Origin: Bacteroidaceae bacterium
GTDB taxonomy: Bacteria; Bacteroidota; Bacteroidia; Bacteroidales; Bacteroidaceae
Direction of reading: 5' to 3'
Assembly (NCBI GenBank): GCA_017442855.1
Contig: JAFSPM010000018.1
Coordinates: forward strand, 79,853-143,852
DNA length: 64,000 bases
Positions 9,150 through 18,785 of this stretch are shown in pieces. The position numbers were made by a program, and so were the translations under genes. Below the pieces are notes generated by a model, which ran no database searches, had not been told where the DNA came from, and was given only the letters and a program-made list of their open reading frames with translations. Position 1 is the first letter of the stretch. Every line of letters starts with the position of its first letter.

Positions 9150-9637
9150 TACAAATACGTCACTCAACACCCGATGATCTGTCCACTATTCTCGCACTGA
9201 TTGAGGATGGCAGACAGATTATGAGGAGTGACGGGAACATGCACCAATGGAGTGGCGATAGTCCATCGACAAACCAGCTAATAAAGGATATAGAAAACGC
9301 TAATAGTTATATGTGCCTAAAGGATGGGAAAGCCATAGGCACATTTGCCTTTATTCCTGGTCCTGACCCTACGTACTTAAAGATTTATGAAGGGGCATGG
9401 ATAGAAACAGAGAGTCCGTATTATGTGATACACCGCATGGCCAGCACACCTGACAGTCACGGCGTTTTCTCGGCTGTCATGAATTATTGCTTTCAAGTGA
9501 CGGACAATATCCGAATAGATACACACCGTGATAACCACATTATGCAGCATAACTTGCTGAAGCATGGGTTTCGGTATTGTGGGATTATCTTCTTGCTGAA
9601 CGGTGACGAACGATTGGCGTATCAGAAATTAACATAA
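9146..9637 (+). CDS. GNAT-family N-acetyltransferase
   Basis: A 163-aa acyl-CoA-dependent acetyltransferase of unknown substrate. The fold signature runs from IRHSTPDDLSTILALIEDGRQIM at the start, through a central strand pair (MCLKDGKAIGTFAFIPG), to VFSAVMNYCFQ in the CoA-binding helix region and a C-terminal HNLLKHGFRYCGI. The last motif is the usual position where GNAT proteins place the product-side helix. It is translationally coupled to trpS by a 4-bp overlap. Other members with this layout are annotated only as GNAT, so no target is claimed. Confidence 0.8.
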   Translation: MIQIRHSTPDDLSTILALIEDGRQIMRSDGNMHQWSGDSPSTNQLIKDIENANSYMCLKDGKAIGTFAFIPGPDPTYLKIYEGAWIETESPYYVIHRMASTPDSHGVFSAVMNYCFQVTDNIRIDTHRDNHIMQHNLLKHGFRYCGIIFLLNGDERLAYQKLT

Positions 9638-9642
9638 ACAAA

Positions 9643-9667
9643 GCTCCCCGCCAAATTGGCGGGGAGC
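9643..9667. terminator. Bidirectional terminator between convergent genes
   Basis: A perfect 10-bp GC-rich stem GCTCCCCGCC / GGCGGGGAGC with the loop AAATT lies between the stops of the acetyltransferase (+) and the phospho-sugar mutase (-). The T-tract is short on either side. Confidence 0.75.
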
Positions 9668-9677
9668 ATTAGTTTTA

Positions 9678-11420
9678 TCAGATGCCTAATGAAGCACGTA
9701 CAGCTTCAATCTTCTTAGCTGCTGCCGCATCGGCTTCCACATAGTCGGCTGCACTCTTGAGGGTGCCCTTTACCTCCATGTAGAACTTAATCTTTGGTTC
9801 GGTACCAGAAGGACGAACGCTCACCTTGGTATTATCCTCGGTATAGAACTGCAATACATTAGATGTGTCAGGCATATCCATATCAGATACCTTACCTGCT
9901 GCATCGGTCTGTTTCAAGGTCTTATAGTCCTTTATAAGCATAACCTTAGAACCAGCCAGTTCCTTCGGACTGTTTTCACGAAGGTTCACCATCATCTGTT
10001 GGATTTCCTCTGCGCCACTCTTACCAGGCTTCACCACATTCACTGTATATTCCTTAGAGAAGCCATATTCTAAGTAGATATCCATCAGCACCTCATAGAG
10101 CGTCTTGCCATTGTCCTTAGCCCAAGCGCAGATTTCTGCCAACAGCGCACAAGCAGAAACAGCATCCTTGTCGCGTACGAAGTCCTCTGCCAAGAAGCCA
10201 TAGCTCTCCTCGCCACCACCGATGTACTGCTTCACTCCTTCTGACAGACGGATCTCACGGGCAATCCACTTGAAGCCCGTATAGCAGTCGCGCATCTCAA
10301 TGTTGTTTTTCTCTGCAATCTGACGGATGACCTCTGTGGTCACGATGGTCTTCACCACAAACTCGTTACCCACCATCTTGCCTAACTTCTTTCGGTTGGT
10401 AATGATGTAGTAGAGGAAGAGCAAGCATGTCTGGTTACCATTGATAAGCACCCACTCGCCCTTGTCGTTCTTGCAAGCCATACCCACACGGTCAGCATCA
10501 GGGTCACTGGCCATCACGATGTCGGCATCAATTTCCTTTGCCAACTTGATAGCCAACGTCAATGCCTCGGCATTCTCTGGGTTAGGACTGACAACGGTGG
10601 GGAAGTCGCCACTCTTGACCATCTGCTCAGGTACGCAATGTACATTCTCAAAGCCCCACAGCTTCAGTGACTGAGGAATGCCATTCATACCTGTTCCATG
10701 CAACGGAGTATAGACAATGCTCAAGTTCTTTTGACGCTTGATAACATCAGGATCAATGCAAATGGTATGTACCTGATCCCAATAAATCTTGTCGATATCA
10801 GCACCGATAATCTCTATTAAGTCAGGATTACCTTCGAACTTGATGTCTTGTACCTTTACCTTGCCTACTTCGTCAATAATGCCCTTGTCGTGCGGAGCCA
10901 ACACCTGTGCACCATCTTCCCAATAAGCCTTGTAGCCATTGTACTCACGGGGGTTATGAGATGCAGTGAGGTTAATACCAGCCTGGCAGCCCAAGTAACG
11001 GATGGCAAAACTCATCTCTGGTGTAGGACGCATGTCATCGAAAAGATAAACCTTGATGCCATTGGCCGAGAAAATATCAGCCGATTTCTTAGCAAAAAGG
11101 TCGCTATTGTTTCGGCAGTCGTAACCGATGGCCACAGAAATCTGGTCTCTGTCCTTGAAGTTTTTCTTCAGATAGTTGGCAAAGCCCTGCGTAGCAGCAC
11201 CCACAACATAGATATTCATACGGTTAGTGCCGGCTCCCATGATGCCACGCAATCCTCCCGTACCGAATTCCAGATCCCGATAGAAGCATTCTATCAGCTC
11301 TGTCTTGTCAGGGTTATCCAGCATTCTTTTCACTTCTGCCTGAGTTTCGGCATCGTAAGCCGGGGTAAGCCATTGCTGGGCTCTCTCAGTAACCTGTTTG
11401 ATTAATTCCTGGTTTTCCAT
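9678..11420 (-). CDS. Phospho-sugar mutase (phosphoglucomutase/phosphomannomutase)
   Basis: A 580-aa alpha-D-phosphohexomutase that interconverts hexose 1- and 6-phosphates. The phosphoserine loop TASHNPREYNGYK (Ser154), the Mg-binding DPDADRVG, the sugar-binding GGEESYG and the phosphate-binding VRPSGTEPKIKFY are all present and in order. The long N-terminal stretch before GTGGLRG and the total length fit the PGM2-like subgroup common in Bacteroidota and Firmicutes. It starts 23 bp after the C69 dipeptidase stop and is probably the last gene of a three-gene leftward operon. Confidence 0.93.
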   Translation of the reverse strand: MENQELIKQVTERAQQWLTPAYDAETQAEVKRMLDNPDKTELIECFYRDLEFGTGGLRGIMGAGTNRMNIYVVGAATQGFANYLKKNFKDRDQISVAIGYDCRNNSDLFAKKSADIFSANGIKVYLFDDMRPTPEMSFAIRYLGCQAGINLTASHNPREYNGYKAYWEDGAQVLAPHDKGIIDEVGKVKVQDIKFEGNPDLIEIIGADIDKIYWDQVHTICIDPDVIKRQKNLSIVYTPLHGTGMNGIPQSLKLWGFENVHCVPEQMVKSGDFPTVVSPNPENAEALTLAIKLAKEIDADIVMASDPDADRVGMACKNDKGEWVLINGNQTCLLFLYYIITNRKKLGKMVGNEFVVKTIVTTEVIRQIAEKNNIEMRDCYTGFKWIAREIRLSEGVKQYIGGGEESYGFLAEDFVRDKDAVSACALLAEICAWAKDNGKTLYEVLMDIYLEYGFSKEYTVNVVKPGKSGAEEIQQMMVNLRENSPKELAGSKVMLIKDYKTLKQTDAAGKVSDMDMPDTSNVLQFYTEDNTKVSVRPSGTEPKIKFYMEVKGTLKSAADYVEADAAAAKKIEAVRASLGI

Positions 11421-11443
11421 GATACTTTATTTATTGTTAATAT

Positions 11444-13084
11444 TTAAGGCATTTTATAACGGTCACCTGTCTGACGAGCAATCTCCTGCTTCAATCCTTC
11501 AGGGAATCCCGGACGCACCAATCTCCTATCAACCTGTTTGGTATTCTTTCCTATATAGGTAGTGGTTGGCATTTTCTTCACTACACCATCGTTATACTTC
11601 ACCACGAGATATTCGCCCAACCTCTTCCATACATCGATGGTATTCATCGCCATCATATTGGTGTAGTTGGTGAGATAAGTCTTGGCTTTTGCAGCGTCTT
11701 CCTGATAAAGAGCCAGTGCTGTAGCTTCTACAGCATTCTGGGCCTGGAAGAAGGTGTTCTCCAAATCACTCTGTATGGCCTTCACATCCTCTATCATCAA
11801 ATCATAGCGAGGATACACCATATTAGCTACCCAATTCATTACCCAGAAAGCAGAGTTAAATGAGAAAGTAACGGCATCGGCACCATCAACACCGTTCTTG
11901 TAACAGGTTGGTACAACATCGGTACAGCAATACACAGGAGTGAATACCGTCATATTGGCATCATCGCAACCAAACCAAAATACACCACCTACAGCATCCA
12001 CCATATTAGAGCGCAACTGGGACACGAATACCCAAGCAGACTGCTGGGTAGAGATGGGACGCTCATTGAAATACTGTTTTCCATCCACCTCAAAAGACAA
12101 GGGTGACAGGCGATAAGGCGTGTGGTATGCACCAGCACCCACATCTTGCGTAATATCTAATGCTGTCCCTTCGTAGTGGTCACGCATCATATTCTGCACA
12201 TCCTGTAAGGTAAGTTTCTTGTTGGGTTTCACATACAGCGGCATAGGCTCCGATGAATTGCCTAAGATATAAGGCAGGAACTCTGCACCACGATTGGTAT
12301 AACGGTTATAGAAACTCCAAACACGTGCTTCGCAATAACGCAAACCACCAAAGTCCAATGGGTTATAAGCATCAGCGAAATCAAAATCCTTGTTGACCCC
12401 ATTGAAATAGCCTTTCTCGCGGGCAAAAGAGATTACGTCGGATGCGTACATCACATTCTCCTTGTCATCCATATTGAACTTATGGATACGACTCTGGTTA
12501 GCATGCGCAGCTATGCAATCATCAGGTATTCTTACCGCCACCCATACGGCACCACGGTTGCCTGTGCCTTTACCAATCATCTCCATGATCCAAGCCTCAT
12601 TGGGGTCAGCAATAGAGAATGACTCGCCACTGCTGGCATAGCCATATTGCTGCACCAAGTCGGTCATGATACGAATCGCCTCACGGGCAGTGCGTGAACG
12701 CTGCAAGGCAATATATATCAGTGACCCATAGTCAATGATTCCGTTCTTATCCACCAGTTCTTCACGACCGCCAAAGGTGGTTTCGCCAATGGATACCTGA
12801 AACTCATTCATATTGCCTATAACATTATAAGTCTGTGCCACCTGGGCAATCTGACCATGATAGGTATCATCATCCCAATCATAGATATCAATCATCTCCC
12901 CTTTCTCATGTGTTCCCGCAGGAGAGTGATATAAATATCCAAACATGCCGTAAGAGTCTGCTGAGTAAGAAATCATCACCGATCCATCGGCAGATGCGTT
13001 CTTGCCGACAATCAGGTTAGTACACGCCATAGCGTTGATGGTGGCTGCAAATATAGCCAACAATGCGATTGTGAGTCTTTTCAT
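11444..13084 (-). CDS. C69-family dipeptidase (Ntn hydrolase), secreted
   Basis: A dipeptidase of about 546 aa. A signal peptide (MKRLTIALLAIFAATINAMA) is followed directly by CTNLIVGKNASADGS, whose Cys is the expected N-terminal nucleophile of the C69/PepD group after cleavage. Conserved segments include FGGREELVDKNGIIDYG, RTAREAIRIMTDL and the long GGVFWFGCDDANMTVFTPVYC. The ATG at 13084 was chosen because the signal begins there; another ATG at 13093 adds three residues. It lies just downstream of the M23 peptidase on the same strand. It likely cleaves dipeptides outside the cytoplasm; the substrate is unknown. Confidence 0.9.
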   Translation of the reverse strand: MKRLTIALLAIFAATINAMACTNLIVGKNASADGSVMISYSADSYGMFGYLYHSPAGTHEKGEMIDIYDWDDDTYHGQIAQVAQTYNVIGNMNEFQVSIGETTFGGREELVDKNGIIDYGSLIYIALQRSRTAREAIRIMTDLVQQYGYASSGESFSIADPNEAWIMEMIGKGTGNRGAVWVAVRIPDDCIAAHANQSRIHKFNMDDKENVMYASDVISFAREKGYFNGVNKDFDFADAYNPLDFGGLRYCEARVWSFYNRYTNRGAEFLPYILGNSSEPMPLYVKPNKKLTLQDVQNMMRDHYEGTALDITQDVGAGAYHTPYRLSPLSFEVDGKQYFNERPISTQQSAWVFVSQLRSNMVDAVGGVFWFGCDDANMTVFTPVYCCTDVVPTCYKNGVDGADAVTFSFNSAFWVMNWVANMVYPRYDLMIEDVKAIQSDLENTFFQAQNAVEATALALYQEDAAKAKTYLTNYTNMMAMNTIDVWKRLGEYLVVKYNDGVVKKMPTTTYIGKNTKQVDRRLVRPGFPEGLKQEIARQTGDRYKMP

Positions 13085-13086
13085 AT

Positions 13087-14748
13087 TTACCATGTAAAAT
13101 TATAAATTTCAGTTACCGTATTGCCACATTCATCAGTGGCAGTAAATACCAACTCATGTTTACCTCCCTTCTGCACATGCTCTGGGTCGAGATAGCAAAC
13201 AATATGGTTATTCACAGAATTGTATTTACCAAACAAAGCATACTGTCCATCTATCGTACCCCGATAGCTGCTGATGCCTGTATGTTCATCCTTTACTTGG
13301 AAAGTTATGATACCATTCCTGCTCCATTGTTGTGGATTCAAAGGTGTTACTACTGGTGGAATCGTGTCAACACCCACAGTAAAAGTACCTATCTCGCGTA
13401 CTTTTGCTTTCATGTATCCATCTTCATACTTTCCAGCTAAACTATATCGTTTCCCTTTACTGTCAATGCCCGCCACATAATACTTGCTCATATCCTCTAC
13501 TGGCATCTGAGTAAGACCGATACTGAGATCTGCATAATCATGTAATGCAATGGTCTGCTTACTCAACTGGTAGGTAAAAGCAACGTCTCTATTGTCTTTA
13601 CTCACTTTATAATCCAAATAGAAGTCATCATACAATCTACCACGTGGTACTACCATGTCAATACCAGGCTGTTGAAGGATATTCACCTCATTCCAATGGA
13701 ATATCATTTGTTCATCATCGTCCTCAACAGGTATATCCTGTTGCTTACCTACGATGGTAAACTCGGCCTTTGAGGTATTGCCCAGTCCGTCAGTTAAGGT
13801 ATAGACCAAATGATAGGGCCTTTCCTCGTCAATGGTCAGCAAACCACGATTGCCATTGCTTGCCTTCAACATGCGTAATTTGTTGCCTGGTTCTATGAAT
13901 GACTTCATATATTGACCTGATGTCCATGAGTTGATGTATCGATGCTCACTTTCAGCAAAGCGTGACACATCACTACGGAATACTTCCTCGCCATCTACCT
14001 CCAAGACCAACAGCTTCACGCCATAACGATTGCTGACAGTCTCCATGTGGTCATAGGCCTTCAGCCCTACACCTATGATACCCCATGCAGTGATAGGCTT
14101 CTGGGGAGTCTTGGCATTTATTGGATATGTCTTGTCTTTGGTCTGACCATCTACTACTCCCTTTCCATGTTGCGGGAACACCATGAAGCCTTCAGCTGAT
14201 GGTGCCGTATGGTCTTTCACGGCATGTTGGAAGAAAGACAAAGGGTCAACAAACTCGTCGGTCTTCAGTTCCACCACATCCAGGTGAAGATGTGGACCAA
14301 AAGAATAACCCGTATTGCCGCTATATGCTAATATGTCACCTGCCTTTACAGGATACTCGTTTTCTTCCGGTGTGATATCTACCTCCCACTGTTCATGTTC
14401 GTACTGCCACTGCTTAACACGCTCATCAATTTCAGGGGTAAACTTGCTCAGGTGGCGATATATCAAATAGTAGCCATTGTCATAGGTGACATTCAGCACA
14501 TAACCAGACCCTGTGTTCACACGAATACGGGAAATAAAGCCATTGGCCTGTGCTTTTACAGGCTTACCAATGGCACCTTGGGTCTTAAAATCCAGCCCTC
14601 CATGAAAATGATTAGCACGAATCTCGCCAAAGTTTCCAGAAAAGACAATAGGGAAATCAAACGGAGGCTGGTAAACGTCAGTTGAACCTTGCGCCATTAC
14701 CGCAAGGTTCAACAAAACCAGCATCCCTGTCAAGTATATAGTCTTCAT
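13087..14748 (-). CDS. M23-family metallopeptidase (LytM-type), secreted
   Basis: This 553-aa protein has a signal peptide (MKTIYLTGMLVLLNLAVMAQ) and an N-terminal M23 domain. The zinc ligands are visible in ANHFHGGLDF (first His and Asp) and in GPHLHLDVVEL (HxH). M23 enzymes cut peptide cross-bridges of peptidoglycan. After residue 200 the protein has beta-rich, Ig-like regions with no recognised catalytic site, ending in a domain around HTGISSYRGTIDGQYALF. It is the first gene of the leftward run M23 - C69 - phospho-sugar mutase; no promoter consensus was pinned down. Confidence 0.9.
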   Translation of the reverse strand: MKTIYLTGMLVLLNLAVMAQGSTDVYQPPFDFPIVFSGNFGEIRANHFHGGLDFKTQGAIGKPVKAQANGFISRIRVNTGSGYVLNVTYDNGYYLIYRHLSKFTPEIDERVKQWQYEHEQWEVDITPEENEYPVKAGDILAYSGNTGYSFGPHLHLDVVELKTDEFVDPLSFFQHAVKDHTAPSAEGFMVFPQHGKGVVDGQTKDKTYPINAKTPQKPITAWGIIGVGLKAYDHMETVSNRYGVKLLVLEVDGEEVFRSDVSRFAESEHRYINSWTSGQYMKSFIEPGNKLRMLKASNGNRGLLTIDEERPYHLVYTLTDGLGNTSKAEFTIVGKQQDIPVEDDDEQMIFHWNEVNILQQPGIDMVVPRGRLYDDFYLDYKVSKDNRDVAFTYQLSKQTIALHDYADLSIGLTQMPVEDMSKYYVAGIDSKGKRYSLAGKYEDGYMKAKVREIGTFTVGVDTIPPVVTPLNPQQWSRNGIITFQVKDEHTGISSYRGTIDGQYALFGKYNSVNNHIVCYLDPEHVQKGGKHELVFTATDECGNTVTEIYNFTW

Positions 14749-14848
14749 GTAATATCTACTACATTTTATCTTACAAATATAAGGATATTCCTCTAATAAA
14801 TGAAATGCAGAAAGATTTTTATGAAAAAAAAGCTAAAAAGGGATGTTC

Positions 14849-16909
14849 TCAGAATGTATAGTTAGCCCCTAACATCATCCACCTTCCTGGTTGTGGGACA
14901 TTGCCATAGTCATTGTAAATCTTATCAAACAAGTTGTTAACCTCAAAATAGAGTTGGTAATGTTTAGCCTTCCATGATAATCGGGCATCAACCAATGAAT
15001 AGGAGCCATAGGGCTTCACCGCACCTGTAAGGTCTTGATAGTTACCTTTTCTTTCCTGATAACGATAGGATATATGCAGGGACAAATGCCTCAACAGCTG
15101 CAAATCCGCTTGCATTACCAGTTTATGTTTCAGGTATTCCAATGCGTATTGCGACTGCAAATATGGCTCCAGATCTTTGTCTTGGTCAATGTAGCTATAG
15201 CTAATACTAAATTGATGCAAGAAATGCTGAGCTGGCAACAGATGTAAGAAATAAAGAACCAGACTGGCCTCAACACCCAAGGCATTGAGTTTGGTGTGGT
15301 TGACTGATTGCCATACAGCATCCTCGCCTTGGCGGGTATCCTTGATCCAATCAATCATATTGATACCATGATGGTGATAAACACTGACGCTACCTCTCAA
15401 ACCACCAGACAAATATTTTACCCCTGCCTCATAGGCCTGCATCTCCTCTGGCTTCAAGTATTTATCAGCCTGATGTCCACCTACAGAATAATAGAGCTCA
15501 GTAAATGAGGGCATACGTAATGAGGTATTAAAAGAGGCATAAACCTTAAAGTGACGAGAAAACTGCCAACTGGCATCTATGCCAGGATACAGTCGGAACG
15601 GCATCTCGTTCCATGTATTCTTTACAGCTATCACACCCGCACTTAGAGTAAAATTGTTGAGCAACAGGTTGTGCTCCAAATGAAAGCTGAGGTTACTGCG
15701 ATTCAAGCCCACAGAATATTGTCTGTCTGTGCCACGAATGGTCAACGGCTTTTGCAATGGTTCACCTAAGTTGGTACTCACGATATCTTCATTGCGGAAC
15801 TCGGCACCAAAGGCTGTCTTTCCTAACGGCCACTCAATGTAGCTGTTAAGGTTGATACCAAACACATCTGTACGGTGATAGTTAAAAGGCACCTTTGCCT
15901 CACTTCCACGGAAGAGCTCGAAACGATCGTGAGAACGGTTCCAATAAATGGAGGGCTTAAAATGGAACAGTCCTTTGGTCTCTGCCTGTACAGCAGTAAA
16001 TATTTTTGAAGTATGTTCAAACTGGTCATCATACTTTGCGCTCCAGAAAGTATTGGAGCCAAAGTTCTTATTACTAAATCCGGCATGCCATAAAAGGGAG
16101 AGGTCGGCATTTTCATATCGTCCTTGATAAAAGAGTTTCAACGTATTGAAATCACTATTGAGTGCTCCTGCCTGACTACGGCTATATCCATCACTGCGTG
16201 TATATGAGGACGAAAATTGATTATGTAGTTTATTGCTTGGCAGGTTCACCCTACCACCACCAGAAACATAGCCGAACGAGCCGGCCTCAACATGCACATC
16301 AGCACCTATCTGGGTGTCTTTTCGGGTAACAATGTTGATGGCACCCACCAAAGACGATGTACCATACACACGTCCGGCAGGTCCTTCAAGTACCTCTATA
16401 CGTTCTATATCAGAAATGTCAACTGGAAAATCGGCAGCGTTATGTCCCGTCTGTGGGTCGTTGATGTTGATGCCGTTAAGAAGGATGGTGATTTGTTCGT
16501 TGGTTCCACCTCGAACACTGATGTCGGTTTGGGCTCCGATGGGGCCTCGCTGGCGGACATCAACGCCAGCAGCGAACTTAAGTAAATCGTTCACACTTTG
16601 CGCAGGAGCGGCGGCTATCGCCTCACGGTCCAGCACAGTTACCAATCGTGCCGACTGCCCAAGTGTAAGCGGAGCACGACTACTGGTCACCTCCACCTCC
16701 TCCAATTCGTAGAGTTTCTCCTGTCCCTGTGGCAAAGTTAATGCCACCTGAGCCGATGCCGTGTCAGGTGTGGCAAAAGTCAGTGTTGCCACTGACAGCA
16801 CACCAATGGTGACTTCGACTTTCAGACTGCGAAAAACAGCATACGGACTGTTCTGGAACTGGCGGAAACGGACAACCGGTTTCTTTGACTGAAAAATCTT
16901 TTCTTTCAT
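14849..16909 (-). CDS. TonB-dependent outer membrane receptor (BtuB-like)
   Basis: A 686-aa TonB receptor. The plug domain holds VNDLLKFAAGVDVRQRGP, SVRGGTNEQITILLNGI and VLEGPAGRVYGTSSLVGAINIVT; the C-terminal barrel ends in aromatic YTF, as outer-membrane proteins do. The N-terminus is unusually long and basic (KKPVVRFRQF) ahead of a hydrophobic GVLSVATLTFA stretch. A TonB-box-like segment, EEVEVTSSRAP, precedes the plug. The compact size and plug are closest to BtuB/vitamin-type receptors, but the ligand is an inference. There is no riboswitch in the 42-bp gap to glpD, which is on the same strand, so the two may be co-transcribed. Confidence 0.88.
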   Translation of the reverse strand: MKEKIFQSKKPVVRFRQFQNSPYAVFRSLKVEVTIGVLSVATLTFATPDTASAQVALTLPQGQEKLYELEEVEVTSSRAPLTLGQSARLVTVLDREAIAAAPAQSVNDLLKFAAGVDVRQRGPIGAQTDISVRGGTNEQITILLNGININDPQTGHNAADFPVDISDIERIEVLEGPAGRVYGTSSLVGAINIVTRKDTQIGADVHVEAGSFGYVSGGGRVNLPSNKLHNQFSSSYTRSDGYSRSQAGALNSDFNTLKLFYQGRYENADLSLLWHAGFSNKNFGSNTFWSAKYDDQFEHTSKIFTAVQAETKGLFHFKPSIYWNRSHDRFELFRGSEAKVPFNYHRTDVFGINLNSYIEWPLGKTAFGAEFRNEDIVSTNLGEPLQKPLTIRGTDRQYSVGLNRSNLSFHLEHNLLLNNFTLSAGVIAVKNTWNEMPFRLYPGIDASWQFSRHFKVYASFNTSLRMPSFTELYYSVGGHQADKYLKPEEMQAYEAGVKYLSGGLRGSVSVYHHHGINMIDWIKDTRQGEDAVWQSVNHTKLNALGVEASLVLYFLHLLPAQHFLHQFSISYSYIDQDKDLEPYLQSQYALEYLKHKLVMQADLQLLRHLSLHISYRYQERKGNYQDLTGAVKPYGSYSLVDARLSWKAKHYQLYFEVNNLFDKIYNDYGNVPQPGRWMMLGANYTF

Positions 16910-16951
16910 CTGTTAATTATATTATTTATGCACGGTAAGACACGTGCTGGT

Positions 16952-18520
16952 TTATTCTTCTACTATATAGTTCGTGGCAATGGCCGTGAATTCAGCCACC
17001 TGCTCATTTATCCACGAGTCAGGCAGACCCAGTTCTGAAGCCATCACCTTTGCCACCATAGGTGCTACCTTCAAGGCCTCACGTGCATCAATAAACAACA
17101 GGCGTACTCTACGTGCCAACACGTCGTCCAACGTGCGTGCCATCTCATGCCTAACAGCCCATACAACCTCTCCATAAGTATAGCCATAATCAGGTGATAT
17201 CTTCTCTTGGTACAATTCATTCTCTTGTTCCAGTTGATGTAGAGCAACCTCATCACTACCATATATATAATAATGATTGGTAAGATCTGGATTAGGCCGC
17301 CAACCATGAATCTTGAGATATTTGGTTACACACTTACGTTTCTCCACCAGCTTCATGGCGATAGCCTTGTCAATGGTATCTTCTGCCATCAACCTATAGC
17401 TTGTCCATTTACCTCCAGTGATGGTTATCAAGTCATTATCTGAAACGATAATCTTATGACTACGGGATATTTCCTTAGCACTCTTACCTTCTTTCTTCGG
17501 AGCAGCCAAAGGTCTTTGTCCTGCAAATACGCCGATAATATCTTTTCGGGTAGGAGCAGGTACCATATATAATCCAGCTGTCTTAAGAATGAAGTCTATT
17601 TCTTCTTCCAAAGCGCGAGGCTCGCTTTCAGGATGGTCACGCAACACATCAGTAGTTCCCACTACCACTCTGTTATGCCATGGAACAGCAAACAGTACCC
17701 TGCCATCACTGGTTTTGGGTACCATCAACGCATCATTGCCTTGAAGGAATTTCATGTCCAACACAAGATGCACTCCTTGACTGGGCTTCACCATTGGCTT
17801 ATGTCCAGCTGAATCTAACTTCATTACCTCATCCACAAAGATGCCTGCCGCATTTATCACTGTTTTTGCATGAAGTTCATAGTTGTCGCCTGTCTCCTTA
17901 TCAACAGCTCTTACACCACATATCTTGCCTTGAGCATTGTGCAATATGTCAACAACTTTCATATGATTAATTGCCACACCACCATGTTCAATACAGGTCT
18001 CAGCAAGATTAATAGCCATACGGGAGTCATCAAATTGGCCATCATGATAAACGATGCCTCCCTTTAAGCCCTGCTGTTTAATGGCAGGTAACCTGTTCAA
18101 CACACTTTTTTTACGGATAAACAAGGAATGGCCATAACCAAAACCCCACGAGAGCATGTCATAAAAAGTTAGGCCACAGAAATACAAGAAATTATCCCAC
18201 CAGGTGTAATTGGCTATCACGAATGACTGATTTTTGACCAAATGAGGAGCATTAGCCTTCATACGACCTCTCTCATGCAATGCTTCTAACACCAGCATCA
18301 CATCGCCTTTTTGGAGATAACGAACCCCTCCATGTACCAGCTTGGTACTACGGCTTGACGTACACTTGGCAAAGTCATCCTGTTCCAGAAGAACTACCTG
18401 ATAACCTCTTGAAGCAGCATCAACTGCACATCCTAAGCCCGTAGCTCCTCCTCCAATAACCACAAAATCCCAGACTTTATTGCCTTCCCGAATCTTTTTT
18501 ATCTGCTCATCTCTTTTCAT
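16952..18520 (-). CDS. glpD: Glycerol-3-phosphate dehydrogenase/oxidase
   Basis: A 522-aa FAD flavoprotein that oxidises glycerol 3-phosphate to dihydroxyacetone phosphate and passes electrons to the membrane quinone pool. The dinucleotide motif VIGGGATGLGCAVDAA is at about residues 20-35, followed by the family segment TSSRSTKLVHGGVRYL. Later blocks GGKWTSYRLMAEDT and the C-terminal helical domain (ARRVRLLFIDAREAL) fit GlpD. The frame is open back to 18643, but that extension is antisense-free sequence overlapping tRNA-Pro; MKRDEQIKK at 18520 is the start. Confidence 0.93.
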   Translation of the reverse strand: MKRDEQIKKIREGNKVWDFVVIGGGATGLGCAVDAASRGYQVVLLEQDDFAKCTSSRSTKLVHGGVRYLQKGDVMLVLEALHERGRMKANAPHLVKNQSFVIANYTWWDNFLYFCGLTFYDMLSWGFGYGHSLFIRKKSVLNRLPAIKQQGLKGGIVYHDGQFDDSRMAINLAETCIEHGGVAINHMKVVDILHNAQGKICGVRAVDKETGDNYELHAKTVINAAGIFVDEVMKLDSAGHKPMVKPSQGVHLVLDMKFLQGNDALMVPKTSDGRVLFAVPWHNRVVVGTTDVLRDHPESEPRALEEEIDFILKTAGLYMVPAPTRKDIIGVFAGQRPLAAPKKEGKSAKEISRSHKIIVSDNDLITITGGKWTSYRLMAEDTIDKAIAMKLVEKRKCVTKYLKIHGWRPNPDLTNHYYIYGSDEVALHQLEQENELYQEKISPDYGYTYGEVVWAVRHEMARTLDDVLARRVRLLFIDAREALKVAPMVAKVMASELGLPDSWINEQVAEFTAIATNYIVEE

Positions 18521-18602
18521 AGTAAATAGATAAAAAAAACAGTTACGATAATAAGAGAATCGCAACTGTCTTTTACTTTTTATCAACCTTAATCCATTTC
18601 TG

Positions 18603-18677
18603 TCGGGGTACCAAGATTCGAACTTGGGACCCCCTGCTCCCAAAGCAGGTGCGCTAACCGGACTGCGCTACACCCCG
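18603..18677 (-). tRNA. tRNA-Pro (anticodon TGG)
   Basis: On the minus strand a cloverleaf is readable: acceptor CGGGGTG pairs with TACCCCG, the D-arm is TAGCGCAGTCCGGTTAGCGCA, the anticodon stem CCTGC/GCAGG encloses TTTGGGA, and the T-arm is GTTCGAATC. The 3' CCA is not encoded. Confidence 0.96.
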
Positions 18678-18785
18678 AAGGCTTTTTTAGAAAAGCGTTG
18701 CAAAGGTAAAACTTATTTTTTATACGTGCAAGCGTTCTCTCACTTTTTTTCAAAAAAAAACTAATGTTGTACTAACAAACCTCAT

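Noticed and set aside
16910-16951. Cobalamin riboswitch for the BtuB-like receptor
   Set aside because: Only 42 bp separate it from glpD and none of the aptamer blocks is present.
18520-18643. N-terminal extension of glpD by 41 codons
   Set aside because: It would translate through tRNA-Pro and add residues not found in GlpD; the ATG at 18520 fits the family start.
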